From Lithospermum erythrorhizon (lineage: Eukaryota > Streptophyta > Magnoliopsida > Boraginales > Boraginaceae), in assembly GCA_019722365.1 (NCBI GenBank), contig JADFUC010000888.1:42661-106660 (forward strand): a stretch of DNA of 64,000 nt, given 5' to 3'. Under the pieces are notes generated by a model that saw only the letters and a list, made by a program, of their open reading frames with translations, did not search any database and was not told the origin of the DNA. This document shows positions 1-12,039 of this stretch, one piece after another. A program made the translations under genes and the position numbers. The stretch's first letter is position 1; the number at the start of each line of letters is the position of its first letter.

Positions 1-170
1 ACAACAACTTTGCTTATTTTTTTATTGATTATTGAATTTTCAATAATGTGTTTGACATACTATGAATTATATCTTATTGGATTATTTGAATAAGTTAACT
101 ATAATTTTATCAATATATTTTCTCGTGATTTATTCATATATGATAAAATGTTTCTTGATTTTTTCAATAA

Positions 171-172
171 TG

Positions 173-218
<46 letters not shown>

Positions 219-222
219 TAAT
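171..222. repeat. (AAT)n microsatellite
   Basis: This is a near-perfect AAT/TAA trinucleotide run of about 17 units. The apparent isoleucine-rich reading frame across it is an artefact of the repeat, not a gene. Confidence 0.95.
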
Positions 223-690
223 AGTGTTACTTAATAATGAACAATGTTACATAAAGAATAAATATATAATCGAAAGTGTTCTTAAAGATATTTAAAAATG
301 TTACTAATAATAAAAAGTGATACATATATAATCAAATAGTGTTACTTAAAGAAATTTAGAGATATCGAAAAGTGATACTAATAGTAAAATAAGTGTTACT
401 TTAAATAAATTTGGACATATCTAAAAGTGTTACTAATTGTAAAATAATTATTTCTGATAGTGTTCTGGCAGTCTTACTTAAAAAATTTGGAGATATCCAG
501 CTGTTACTTAGAGTAAAAATGTGTTACTTAACAAATTTTGAAACACTTTAAAGTGTTCCAAAATTTCTCTACAAAAGTGATAGATAAGATGACTTTATAG
601 AACACGTATTAAAGTGTTACCATAATCTAAAGTGATACACAAGAGCATAGAGTACACGGTAGAAGTATCACCCAGTGTTACCTATGGTAT
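218..690. repeat. Dispersed agtgttac/agtgatac repeat field
   Basis: About 14 copies of an 8-bp word, agtgttac or its variant agtgatac, lie in direct orientation at irregular 15-50 bp spacing in AT-rich DNA. Dense short subterminal words of this kind are typical of the ends of CACTA (En/Spm) and some Mutator-like elements, so this may be a transposon end running off the left edge of the window. No CACTA terminus or transposase was seen here, so the class is inferred. Confidence 0.55.
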
Positions 691-916
691 AGTAACGAGT
701 TTAGATCGTTTATGTATCGACTTTTATTGGTTCCACCTAAAGCCATTTTCTACTAATAGTATTTGGTTAAAGGCGGAATAACCAGTGATAATATGTTCTG
801 GCTTGAACTACCAAGCAAGTTTCAACATTATTTGAACTTGCTCGATGTTGGTATTCTTTTACCCGTGGTAAGGACAGCATTTGAGCGATACAGCGTCATC
901 GATTATGGGAACTCTG

Positions 917-1076
917 GTACTTGATAACATCGCTTGACTATGTGTTTCACTGCTCACACGTCGGTACTTGATACATCGCGAAATATGTGTTTTCACTATC
1001 TGAAGCACATACGGTACTTAGTACATAAATTGTGATAAGCGCTATATGAGCACATTTGAGTACTTGGTATATACGG
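917..1076 (+). repeat. Short tandem repeat, period about 46-50 bp
   Basis: The block beginning ggtacttgatacatcg recurs at about 917, 963, 1013 and 1059, each followed by a related stretch containing tgtgtttcac or gagcacat. That gives three to four degenerate units. There is no coding potential. It may belong to the same unidentified element as the repeat field upstream. Confidence 0.6.
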
Positions 1077-1168
1077 TGCATTTTTTTTAGATTTATACGT
1101 TTTACGGGGGAGGGGATACGTTTTTAGTTATACGGTATGCGGGAAGAATTCAAGTTAAAGTGGAGATT

Positions 1169-1500
1169 TGTTGAAATGCGTTGAATTAAGTTATGAAAAA
1201 GTCCAGATCTATGCTTTGGAAGAAAAGTATCAAGACTTGCCCTTATAAAAAGACTTTAGCTTTCTTAGTTATTCATTACAGTAAATAGTTAGTGGATTTT
1301 GCTATATTAGTATTATCTGATTATTTGGAGTTATAATTTCTAATTCTTCCCATACGTCATAATGAAATTTACGGTGGCTGCGCTTGGGAATTAGTTCAAG
1401 CGTTGCTTTTTTGAGATACCACGTAAAGAATGCGGTGTTATTTCTTTTTTGGCTTGCTTTTTATTTAATTCTTGGTCTCGATAGATGCTTTGTTTATAAC
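1169..1500 (+). mobile_element. Ty1-copia LTR remnant (family B) upstream of the LBD gene
   Basis: The LTR starts with TGTTGAAATGCG directly after a polypurine-like stretch (aaagtggagatt), the usual junction of a copia internal 3' end with its LTR. The piece around 1272-1310, with gttagtggattttgctatat, matches the LTR of copia B at 12678. The right boundary is approximate and the sequence is decayed. It lies about 0.8 kb upstream of the LBD start codon and could contribute promoter sequence, but nothing here shows that it does. Confidence 0.65.
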
Positions 1501-2306
1501 AAACGTTTGTTATAATAAATATTGTAGTATAGTTCCCTACTCACAAAACTATTATCTTTTGATGACTGATAAACACGGTTGAAAGTTAGTTTTAGGACAA
1601 AATATGTTTTGACATAATAAACGTCAAATTAGGCCCCGTAAAACATTTGGTAAAATGATTAATATAAGTTTAGAATGATCTTATACATGTTTTGGCATAA
1701 TCATTAACTGTTTTTTAGTGAGAGTTAGTAATTGATAATATAGTTGATTTTAGTGTACCTTGCTTCATGTTAATGGCATTATATTAATTTAGTCCCGAAT
1801 ATTATGTTGTACTATGATCCCTAAAAGTGATTAAATAAAATGGTGAGAAAAATGTCAACATTTTTAGGTTTCGGTGATAATCTGCTTGATATTTGTATCA
1901 AATTTTTTTAGGACTAATCTACAATAATATTATTAAATGAGATTAAATTGTATCAAAGTCACACTATCTGAAATTATATTAGTTGTTAACTTATTTATTG
2001 ACACCAGTATGTTATGTGAAGATCGTACGCAGTAAATGACAGGTTATCTATTCTTAGTTTTCATTTAGCCAATATATTCTTTCTTGTATTTTTTTTTTAT
2101 ATTTCATGTCATACAAGCATCATATGAAAGCAGTAGTCAGTTTGTATAATACATTTCAATAGCCATCGTCGACCTGTATCAGTAATCACTTGCCTTTTAA
2201 GCATTTCCATACTTTAGTAGTATTATTAACTCTCATTTCCTCACCTTGAAATTCTTTCATCATTTCCTGATTTTCTTCCCCATATTGATGGTATGCCTGA
2301 ACCTGA
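1501..2306 (+). other. Upstream region of the LBD gene
   Basis: About 800 bp of AT-rich sequence without a coding frame lies between the LTR remnant and the LBD start codon. It must include the gene's 5' UTR and probably its core promoter. No single TATA box can be chosen because TATA-like words are everywhere. A pyrimidine-rich stretch at about 2230-2280, just before the ATG, resembles a plant 5' UTR. Confidence 0.5.
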
Positions 2307-5300
2307 ATGTCAAGAGAAAGGTACTATTTTCATTCTTATACATTTCTGAGTACATCCTCTCCTTTTTTATGAAGAAATAAATCCTAAATCTACCAAGTTT
2401 CGTTCTCTTGATCTTTCTTTTTGCCCTTCAGTTTGTGCCCTTCAGAAGTTGTGCCAACACTAAAAAGAAAGAACAAATCATAAAACAATCCAAACTATCG
2501 AAAGTTGAACACAATTGAGATTTTCTTTCTTGGAAATTAGATGAAGTTAGAAACAAGAAACTCTGATCATCATTTTCCAAAATAAAACTCCAACTATATA
2601 CATTTTATAATTTTGGATCTTATAAGTTTATTCTATTTTCAGGGAGAGATACGAAGAGGAGATAGCTAAGAAGATCAAGAGAGAATCAGATGCATGCTTG
2701 TTTCATCAGCAAATAGCATTGAGGCAGAATATGATGTCTTTGCCTCCGTCATTAGGGACATTAAATACAATAACACCATGTGCAGCTTGTAAATTGCTGC
2801 GAAGACGGTGTGCTCAAGATTGCCCCTTTTCGCCATATTTTTCACCTCATGAACCACACAAATTTGCTTCAGTTCACAAAGTTTTCGGTGCAAGCAACGT
2901 TTCCAAGATGCTAATGGTATTTTTATATTCAACTTTATTACATTAATTTATACTCCGTAATACTTTCGTATATGTTTCCATGGTTAATGTTAAGTTGATA
3001 CTGAGTATTTGTTTTTATTGTCTTCGTGAATTCATAAAATGATATACCCTTTCTTCTCTTACATCATAAACAATTGGGACTGATATTAAATACTCCTACG
3101 GAGTATTATGAAGTACAACAAATAAAGTATATACTACTTTATTAGTGATAACTCAAGCGAGATAATTGTCGATTTTGATTCACACATATTCGGATCAGAG
3201 TTTGTGATATAGTCTCATACATAATTACACTCGAGGTTTCAAATGTTGGATAATGGAGTCCCACGTCCCAATTGTTAAAATGGTCTCAAATGAGTGGGCG
3301 TAGACTGCAACTTTGGTCCCCCAATAGTGGCGGCGTAGCATTTTGGTCACCAATAGTGGCAGCAGGTGTTGCTTGACTTTTTGGTTACCGATGAGTGGCT
3401 TAGCGGTGTTGTACTTTGGTCACTTGATAATACTTAATTTTAAGATTGAGTTTAGATGGAGGCACGAGTTTGAGGACCAAAGTGCAACAATTATGTCACT
3501 ATCGGGGTTTAAGTCTTTCGTTAATACTGGGAACACCAAAGTGCAATCGTACCCACTTATGCGAACTGGCTGACAATTAACTCCTCAATATAACAAATGT
3601 TACATTTTCATCCATGTTTTTAAGGTCCTAAACAAGGATAAATGTGCAAAATTTGTCACTTTTGAAGCCATATTGTAATATTTATGTAATTTAATAATTT
3701 GCAACAATGTAATTATCTTAGACTAAATTGTAATTTAACGCCACTATTTTTGACATTAAATCAACACTTAAATCTAAGTTAGGCAAACCTCTTCCAATGA
3801 ACTAACCAAGTAAAAGCTTACTTAGATTATGCTTCCCTTACCTAGCTCTTCAAGTACTATCTAATTAAAGGCATATTTGTTAAAATCATTAAAAACGTAA
3901 ACTTAATTAATTCAATATTTTTTTGATTAAGTTTGTTTGATAATTAAATATTTTAAGGACCGAATAAATTAAGATCATATCAAAATCCTTAACAAATTTT
4001 TAAGTTAAAATTCTTAACTTAATTTTTTCCTCTTAAAAAAATAAGAAGTGATAAAGTCCAAATTTACATACTTCTCCTCTCATAATTTTCTTCACATCTT
4101 ATTTATCCGTCCATTAAATTAATAATAGTAATAATAAAAATAATAATAGAATATTAAAAATAAAAATAAAAATAAAAGTAATAATAATAATAAAATAAAT
4201 AAAAGTAAAAATAATAATAAGAATAACAATAATAATAAGCATAATAAATATAATAATAATAAATTAAAAATAATAATAAAAATAATAATAATAAAAATTA
4301 TTATAATAATAACAAATATAATAATAATAATAATAATAAGAATAAAAAAATCAATAATAATAATAATACTAAATAATAATAATAATAATAATGTATAAAC
4401 TATAATAATAATAATATAATAAAAATAAAATAATAAAAATAATAATAACATTATTAATATAATAACAAAAATAATAATAATAATAAAAATAATTATAATA
4501 AAAATAATAATAATTACAATAATAATAATTAATAATAATAATTATTGGTGACAATTTATAATTATGATAATAATAGTATAATAATTGTAATTATTATTAT
4601 TATAATAATTATAATTATGATAATAATTAAAAACTAATAATAATAATTATTATTATTATAATATGATATAATAATAATTAATAATAATAATTGTAAAAAC
4701 TACATGGACAGATCCATAGCAGTTTCCAGCATGGAGTGTTCATTTCATCACTCAAAATACAAATATTTGATATGCATATTCATTTTGAAGAGAATAAAAG
4801 TGAATAAAAGCAATAAAAAAGGACTTGAGGCAAGTTTAAATTAGGAATCTTAGATAACTTTATCAAAGATTTAACCATTTAAGCTATTATTTAAATTATA
4901 TGATACTCAAGTAAATACCAAAAAACACATTATGGGTCGTCCTACTTCAGGAAGTACATACTATGTAAAATTTACTATAATCAATAATAACAATTCTCTA
5001 AACAATAATGTCCTTGTATATTTTGTCTTTGAGATTCAATACATAATTTGTATGTACCGGCTAAGATGAATATTAATGGTATGTACCGGCTAAGATGAAT
5101 ATTAATGAAAATTAAACTAATACATAATAGATAACTAATACTCTATCTATTTGTAAAAGATTTGTAACATTTTTACTTTTTGATTTTTTAATAGTTGAAC
5201 TTTGACCATAAATATTTTTGTTTGTATTATATAATATTTGATGAAAAATATATCAATGTAAAGAATTTGAAAAAAAATTTATTAGTATATTTTTCATAAA

Positions 5301-6345
5301 ATATTATAAAATAACATAAATAAAAATATATACGGTCAAACTTCAACTATTAAAAAGTCAAAAGTCAAAATGTGACAATCTGTTGGGGAAGGAGGGAGTA
5401 ATAATGAAAAATAAATTCTCCTTGTCCATCTCAAGAGATTGTCCAAATGAATTTCTAGTAGTAAAAAGTAATAAATTTTTGTTTTAGTTGACACTTCTAA
5501 CGTTTATTTAAATTTAACTTCATGTTAATACTAAAATATATGAAAATAAATACTAGTGTCTGTATTCTTCATCAAAGATCATAAAAATATATAAAATACA
5601 TAAGTTCAAAACTTAGTTAGTTATTTATAAAAATTCAATTGTAATTAAGGACAATTCTTTTGAGATGGAGGGAATATTAAAAATAGTAATATTAACCATC
5701 GTTGTCAAATTTGGCAACAATTATATAATAGTTTTATATGTTATGAATTGATGGCATTTTGACTAAACAAAATTATTGAACAACACAAGTATTGCTCAAA
5801 GCTAAATTTGTACCAATATAAGGATAGTTTCCTCAATTTTCACATCATCATATTATTGTATTTCTTATTTCCTTATTGGTGTATGTACTAATTAACAGAG
5901 TCTATATATATTATGGCAATAGGAGGTTCCAGAAAGCCAAAGGGTAGATGCTGCGAACAGCCTTGTCTATGAGGCAAATGTGAGGATAAGGGATCCTGTT
6001 TATGGATGCATGGGAGCGATTTCTGCTCTTCAACACCAAGTTCAATTACTGCAAGCGGAGCTTGATGCAATAAAGTCTGAAATAATCAAGTACAAATATA
6101 GTGAAGATGAAGCCAACAACACTATTGATAATAATAATAACAATAATGTCCTAATAACGCCATCGTCCCATTTTACGTTGCTTTCTTCTGGAGTTGTGTC
6201 CATTGTTGCATCCACGCCATCGCTTCCTCCACCGCCACCCTCCCTTACCTGCTCGACGACTTCTTCCCCTATGTATACTTCAGCTTCCACTGCAGCCAAC
6301 GACTTCAGTACAATGTCGAACGAGAGTAATTCGTATTTTGGTTGA
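2307..6345 (+). CDS. LBD15: LOB-domain transcription factor, LBD15 type (3 exons)
   Basis: This is a plant-specific nuclear DNA-binding regulator of organ and meristem development (class I LBD family). Exons, from splice sites and frame: 2307-2320, 2643-2916 and 5923-6345, 236 codons. The tiny first exon encodes MSRE plus part of an Arg; joined, the N terminus MSRERERYEEE... closely resembles my recollection of Arabidopsis LBD15/ASL11, which fixes the start. The LOB domain has a C block with C51-x2-C54-x6-C61-x3-C65, a GAS block around FGAS (86-89), DPVYG at 120-124, and a zipper-like heptad (L132, L139, L143, I150). The C-terminal tail is rich in Asn, Ser, Thr and Pro, starting with a run of Asn. 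Donors are AG|GTAC and ATG|GTAT; acceptors are TTTTCAG|G and GCAATAG|G. Intron 1 is 322 bp and intron 2 is 3006 bp. All exons are open, unlike everything else in the window. Family membership is near certain; the exact paralogue is very likely. Confidence 0.95.
3270..3578. mobile_element. Palindromic MITE in LBD15 intron 2
   Basis: The left end, aattgttaaaatggtctcaa followed by agtgggcg and tttggtcccc, is the inverse of the right end, which carries accaaagtgcaa, acccacttatgcg and gacaatt. This gives long, imperfect terminal inverted repeats and a fold-back shape with no coding capacity. A related copy lies at about 34481-34688. The superfamily cannot be fixed because no clean target duplication is visible. 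Confidence 0.75.
4118..4690. repeat. Long AAT/TAA-rich microsatellite in LBD15 intron 2
   Basis: About 570 bp of almost pure AAT/TAA trinucleotides with scattered substitutions, ending in an AT-rich inverted part (attattatt against aataataat). Apparent Ile/Leu/Tyr-rich frames on the minus strand are repeat artefacts. Such a tract can extrude hairpins and vary in length between individuals. Confidence 0.95.
5051..5108 (+). repeat. 29-bp tandem duplication in intron 2
   Basis: Two adjacent, nearly identical 29-bp units begin tatgtaccggctaagatgaa, at 5051 and 5080. It is a simple local duplication between the microsatellite and the first Stowaway-like MITE. Confidence 0.9.
5139..5400. mobile_element. 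Stowaway-like MITE, 262 bp, in intron 2
   Basis: Bounded by TA on each side. The left arm (ctctatctatttgtaaaaga ... aatagttgaactttgacc) is inverted at the right (ggtcaaacttcaactatt ... aaggagggag). Inverted arms of about 70 bp, a CTCYYTCC-like terminus and the TA target site are the hallmarks of Stowaway (Tc1/mariner-derived) elements. No coding capacity. Confidence 0.88.
5412..5676. mobile_element. Second Stowaway-like MITE in intron 2
   Basis: The terminus attctccttgtccatctcaa with agattgtcc is inverted at the right end as ggacaattcttttgagatgg with agggaata. The element is about 265 bp, AT-rich and noncoding, and lies 12 bp from the previous MITE. Its terminal sequence differs from that of its neighbour, so it is a separate family, not a duplicate. 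Confidence 0.8.
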
Positions 6346-7439
6346 TTTCACCTTTTTTATACACAATGTTTCAGGCTCACCATAATTTGTGTACATTACT
6401 GATGTAAGACCAGTTAATAGTTTCAATAATAAGGAAAATAAATTGAGAAATTACATCAGTTTACTGATTTATGGCTGATGAATGTAATTCTTACGGTGCT
6501 TAAAATAATACGTTTAATATCAATTCAGGTATTTTATTTTACTCCGTATGTATTTACTTTTTCTCTTTGAAATTTTTCGTAACAGGAGTAGTGATGGTAA
6601 TAAGTGGTACTGATGTCAATCGGTAGGAAATGTAGGATTTGGGAGGGTTTATTTATATGACACACCCTATCTCCGATCGTCTAACTTAATGAACTCGTTG
6701 ACCAATCTATCCAAATTATATGGAGCTAATTGTCAATTTGATTTCAGCTGAGTGGGGAGAAGCGGTCTGTTTTCTGCGTTTGATTTCGGAATAGTTATAT
6801 TGTTGCATATTAGTCACGAGAAGCCAAATATTGCGGAGTTCTTAAAAGAATAGAGAGCCGAATGTCTGCTTGTTTGTCAACTTTTCGAGAACCATATTGC
6901 AACTTGATTATCTGCTTTTTGTTAGCTGTCTGCAGCAATATAATTTAGGACCAAGCAATCGGCAATTACCATTTCAATGCAACTTCATAAATATTGTAAC
7001 TTTTTATGAAACTTTATTGCTTCATAATTATATTTCATAATCCAGACCTATAATTAACATAAATCATAATCATAAAATCATAAGTAGTATTCAAAGTCCA
7101 TTAAAAAAAGTCTATATATACTCCATCCATTTCAATTTAATTAATATTTTTATTTTTTGATACAAAAGGCTAGGAATTATCAATTAGTTTGTATAATTCT
7201 AATAAACACTCCCCTAAATATAATCATTTAATTGAATTTTATAATTTTTTATAAAAACGATTGGTCATTACTAACTTTCAATTGATTTATGAAAACTTAC
7301 GAGATAATAATAATATGGAAATACTTTTTTGAAATAACTTTGTTAAAAGGTATAAGTATTATTTTAATATTCTACAATCGCTCGATTGAGTGTTGTGTGG
7401 TAAGAATAAAAATTTGTAGTCGTATAATGGCCCTGTCGG
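6346..7439. other. Intergenic AT-rich region after LBD15
   Basis: This holds the 3' UTR of LBD15 and about 1 kb of unassigned AT-rich DNA. A phrase resembling the terminus of a Stowaway element (tatactccatccatttcaat, from about 7118) has no clear inverted partner. I see no gene. Confidence 0.6.
6437..6442 (+). promoter_or_regulatory. Candidate polyadenylation signal of LBD15
   Basis: AATAAA lies 92 bp after the stop codon in an AT-rich 3' region. The hexamer is common by chance in this composition, so the position is only plausible. Confidence 0.4.
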
Positions 7440-9842
7440 TTGGGTGATAATAATATAAATTCGAGGGTAGAAATAAAATGTCTTCGAGTTGTTAATAATT
7501 AAGCAGAAGATAAATAAAGCTTAATTTCTTAGAAACGGAGATGCTTAATGCAAAATATCTCCTTGCGACCCTACATCATGATTCACGCTTAAATGTAGGC
7601 TTCATGACCGTCCCACTTCTTAAAAATCTCGATTGAGCCGTACTTCCCGCTTTCTTGATTTTTTTTTATTTTCTTGGTGAAATATTGTTGAATAAAACCC
7701 ATGTCCTTGTTCGCTTAGATTATCGAAGGTATGATTTTAATCTTGACTCTACGTTATTTTGAGCTATAGTTGACTATTTCTACTTGGAGTTGACTTTGAG
7801 TTTAAGACTTTAAAAATGGTATATAGGTATAAATGCAGGCTTAGATTATGTGGTTAAGTTATAATAATTAATTTTGGGGTTGAAATGTGTTGAGCGTTGT
7901 TAGTTGACTTTATGTTGACTATTTCCAAATCACCCTTTAAATTGTAAAAGTATATTATTGAACCTTAATATGATTGTTTTGAATTTTAAAGGTTTTTCTT
8001 TTATATTGTTGGAGAAGATTATGTTGAAATGGATTTGTGTAAAAGTGAGTATATTTGAGTTTTGGAATTAAATTGTTGAAAATGGAGTAAATTAGTTTGG
8101 GAAAAATTGATTATGGAGTGGAATTAGAATTTGTTTAAGTGTTGAGTGGTGGGGTTGGGGTGGGGGGCCGATTATGGTGGGGAGATGGGGTGGTTGAATT
8201 TTTTGTTTCATCCGATTGTTTAACACGGTAGTAATCGTTCCACCAAAAGTTGACATATTGGTAGCTTCTAAAATAGTAAGAAAGGGTTAGAAAGTTGAAC
8301 TAAAATGTGTTAAGGTTAACTTGAAACTTTAAGTTGAGTAGTTGTTGACCTAAACCTCTAAAATGGAATTGTTTAAGTGAACACATAAATGGAGTTAGAA
8401 TGGTAGTAAGTAGTAATTGTATCTTTTTCGGGTTTGTGGTTAGGCGTGGAGCGTGGGAAAGGCACTTGGATTAATTAGGCGAGGCGCTTAATATTGCTAG
8501 CCAAGGTGAGTATTTATCTCACGGGTGTAGATTAGTTTACTTCTTCGTGAATGTGTTGAATTTGGTGATAATTGTGAGCATGTTTATCTATATATTTTTG
8601 TGTTGATTGTTTGAGTATGATTAGTTGGTTGAGTAGTTGGGTTGTGTGTGGTATTTTTGTGGGATTTATAGGCGTTTTGAGATGAGGTTGAGTTGAGTTA
8701 GGATGAGTTGTTTTCCGGGGCTGTTTTGGTCATTTTGGGTTTTAGGGTGTTTTTGTTGGTTGGAGTGGCATATAATGAGTTGTGTAGTGGTTGTTGATGT
8801 ATGTTGAGTTGTACTATCCGGTATTGCCTTGTACTTCGGTATGAGTGTGTTGTATTTGCCCATAGCACCTGCGTTACCCCGAAGTGTGTTGTTTAGCTTA
8901 TGTCGGCCGGCGTAAGACTAGGTTTGAGGTTGATTATATCTTGGCGTTAGTTGTTGAAAATCAGTTATGTTGAGTTGATGAGTTGTTTGGATTGTGGGTT
9001 GAGTGAATGCTTGGTGTGTTGGCAGAGTTGTGGAGTTGGATGGTCTAGTTGTTTAGACGTGATGTTTTACATTGTTGGTTGATAGCGTAGAGTTGTGGAC
9101 TTAATTGGATATTGTTGTCGCTGTTTTCCTGAGATGCATGATTATCATTGTTGGATGTTCTTTATTAGAATGTGCATGTTTAGTTTGATGGGCCTATGGA
9201 TTTATGATCATAGTAATGTCGGTTTTGATATACGTTTATGATGCAAGCATGATAATGATATTTTCTGTTATTATGGCCTTGAGTTGTATAGTATTCTGCA
9301 ATACCTATCTAATTATGCGAATTTAACTATCCTTATATGTGCTTGCATGGGTGTGAGATTAATTTGTTCCACTCTTGAGGTAAATATTCACTAAGCTTCG
9401 CGGTACTACTACGCCCCCAGTCGCTATGGGCGGCATTTTATTTGTGCTTGAGGTTGAGGTGGTGCTTTAGCGTTTTGAGAGCGTTCGTGTGTTAGGTGCC
9501 TTAGTACCTAGGTGAGCGACGGGTTGCCATAGAACCTCACTTGATCTTGTTGTTTTTTTTTATTGTAGTCAGTTTCTATGTTTGTTATTTAAAATTTCGA
9601 GGCGTATTGTTGTTGATATGTTATGCGTGAGATTGTTGTATATTGGTTGTGTTGTGTGGTTAGGAAATATCACGATGGATTATTTTTCTTAAAAGCCCGA
9701 TCTTTTCGGATGTATCTTGTTTTATTGGTTTTTGTAATTACAATTGGGTCTTTTGAACTTGAGTCATCCATTAATTTGGTGGCTTTTTGGTGTCGAGATT
9801 TGGGCGATTAATCTCGGGGCGGCGATGCAGGCGGTCGTTACA
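7440..9842 (+). mobile_element. Long LTR of family G, copy G1
   Basis: A noncoding block of about 2.4 kb recurs at 17091-19733, 27550-31019 and 47810-50316, and in pieces elsewhere. Shared landmarks in order: an early splice-like aaggtatg (about 7725), runs of gttgacttt, a second GGTGAGT followed by ctcacggg (8505-8525), tandem g-c-g-g-t blocks with Ttatact...gtataag relics, a gggcggcatttt box (about 9427), and the end ggcggtcgttaca. The TG start and ACA end suit an LTR. No internal coding region adjoins it, so it is probably a solo LTR of a Ty3/gypsy-like element. Lineage assignment is inference. Confidence 0.7.
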
Positions 9843-10324
9843 CTTTTGGAAACAAATTCGGTGATATAAATTTTAAATTTATATAAACAAATAATAAAAA
9901 GTAATTTATGTACAATATTGTCATATATAATTCAACATAAACGATAGGTTTATTATGACATAACATTATTTAAGTTACTTTATAATTAATTTCATTAGTT
10001 TTGTCATATACCTCTAAATAACCATCCTAATTGTTACACAACTAGTAGTCCATGCAATTTGCAAGAAAATTCTAGATTATAAGTGCAATGATTCCTAAAA
10101 TTACAAAATAGGTTGCACAAAAAATCTTTAAAGTTTACACGCACCAAAATTACAGAATTCTAGCTAGTATGTTAACTAAGGTTCAATGATGACCAAACAG
10201 ATCACACTACCTAGAGACATTATTCAAGACCATTGACATTTGTCTATAAACTTGACTATTGCATAGTTGATAGTTTTATTGGTACATAATACCCCTGAGT
10301 TTTTTATGATCACTATCGCCATAT
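9843..10324. other. AT-rich spacer
   Basis: About 480 bp between the G1 LTR and the GC-rich block. No coding frame, repeat or recognisable element was seen. Confidence 0.5.
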
Positions 10325-11880
10325 TCTTTCTTACTCGCCTGTTTTAGGACCTCGCCTTTCTGGATGGACCTAGCCTTAGAACATGACCAAGTATTGCTTC
10401 TAACTTTTGAACCCCGATGATAGGGGCCGACCTCGGCTTTCGAACCGAACTATGTAAATTTGCCGCCTTCATTTTGAACCTTAGACTTGACCTCGGGCAG
10501 CTTGCGCCTCGAACTAGCTCACCGAGGCTTGACTTTCACTACGTACAAAGGCCGGGCCGACTTCTTAGACAAGAAAAAAAGAAGGGGAGATGAAAACCCA
10601 TTCCCGATTGCCTTTGATTCTCATTGGAATGGAACCTCCTCGACTTCGCCATTAAAATGGGATCTTGTTCAATTTCCCTCTTGAGATAGGCAAGCAAGGA
10701 CTTTTGAGGTGGAAACTTGAGCCAACTAGACTTGTGCTTCATCTTATGCTTTTGGTACTTGTGGAGGCTTGGGACTTTTGCTTATTCATCTTTTGGTATC
10801 TTTCTTTCCATCCACGACTTTGTTGTTTGCTTTGGGACTGTTCCACCTTCGGTTGGGAGACGAGGGCCTTCCACTTTTCGAGGATCTTTTTCACCGTGCG
10901 AGTAAGACACTAAAGAGATCAATGGTTGAGAATCTTCCATCGCTTGCTCTTCTCTAACGAGAAATCATGATCGATCGGATTAGTTGAAGCAATATTAGGC
11001 ACCGCTTGCGCGACCAACAGGACTAGCGAATCTCTTGGAAGGAAGTCAAAAGAGAGTCTATATTAAATAGATAAGGAAGTCGGGGATAAGCAGTATAGCG
11101 GCGGGAGGCTAACGGGCAAGTGCTTGGTAGGCAAACAAACAACAAGTGAGCGGGGTGGGGCACTCGAGAAGAAAGGGGGAGCCTGCTTGGCAGTACAAAA
11201 AATTGGCCCCTCTACTTTCTTAAAAGCAAGGACCAGCTGCTTGAGAATTCAAACCAGGACCTATGGAAGTCGGAGGCTTCGTCCCGTCCGATGTGGATCA
11301 AACAGTAAGGGGCCGCTTAGCGACCTCTTTTTTTATTGGTTTAATACACGGGAGAAAGATAAATGCAGGTTCCACACACCGAGACAAAGCGTCAGCGGAT
11401 CACTCGCGGCGTTAGCGCATACCTCTTCGATGCGTCTTTCTGGAAGTAGGCGGGACAAGGGAAAGACCGGATGATCGGCCGAGGCTCGAGAGCGAGCTTT
11501 ATTTAGAGAGAATGGGAGTGTCGAAGGCTTCGTTTCCGTTCTTGCCGGCCGTCGGAATCAAATGAAGAAGGTCGAGGACCGTTCGATTCATTAAGGGGCA
11601 TAGCTAAGCCCTACTTTGGTGCCATTCCCCAAGCCTAGCCGAGGCCAATGCCGGTGTGAGGTTCTGAATCCGAAAAGTAGGGTCTCGTCATTACCAGTGC
11701 ACTGACCGCGTGGTATGGCGGGCACTCAAAAAAGACTTTGTAGCGAATGATGGTCCGCCCCGCCCCAAAACTTAACATGTAGTAAGAAAGAGGCAGAACT
11801 CCATGTTGGAAGCAATCCTTATGGTTTGTTTTGATATCCGGTAGGAATAGTCAGAATAAAAGTCTTTCTTACTCGCCTGT
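10325..11880. other. GC-rich block bounded by an 18-bp direct repeat; possible organellar insertion
   Basis: The 18-mer tctttcttactcgcctgt occurs at 10325-10342 and 11863-11880. Between the two, base composition rises from the surrounding AT-rich level to near half GC from about 10350. The block has no retroelement motifs. Its longest frame, 11124-11474 plus, gives a basic Arg/Ser-rich 116-residue product with no domain I recognise. The style (GC-balanced, CG-rich, purine-rich runs such as gaaagggggagcc) reminds me of plant mitochondrial intergenic DNA, but I cannot name a mitochondrial gene in it. It could instead be part of a GC-rich gypsy element. Confidence 0.4.
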
Positions 11881-12039
11881 CTATAAACAATCCTTATGGT
11901 TTTTTCTTCTCTAATCTGAATGATGGTTTCGCCTACTATATGTTAGTATTTTTTGCTATACTTCATGTTTCTCTTACTTATGGTCTTGATAAGTGATTAA
12001 TTTTGTACTTTTAAACAAACTACTAAAGGAGACGTGCGA

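Noticed and set aside
62..295. Open frame encoding a long isoleucine run
   Set aside because: It is the translation of the (AAT)n microsatellite; no start context or conserved domain.
2675..2932. Minus-strand frame opposite LBD15 exon 2
   Set aside because: Shadow of the LOB-domain exon, which has clear family residues on the plus strand.
4119..4554. Minus-strand Leu/Ile/Tyr-rich frames that look like membrane proteins
   Set aside because: They are read through the AAT-rich repeat inside LBD15 intron 2.
6042..6299. Minus-strand Gly/Val/Leu-rich frame opposite LBD15 exon 3
   Set aside because: Shadow of the low-complexity Asn/Ser/Pro tail of LBD15.
7118..7290. Possible third Stowaway-like MITE beginning ctccatccatttc
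   Set aside because: No inverted partner terminus or TA-flanked right end could be found.
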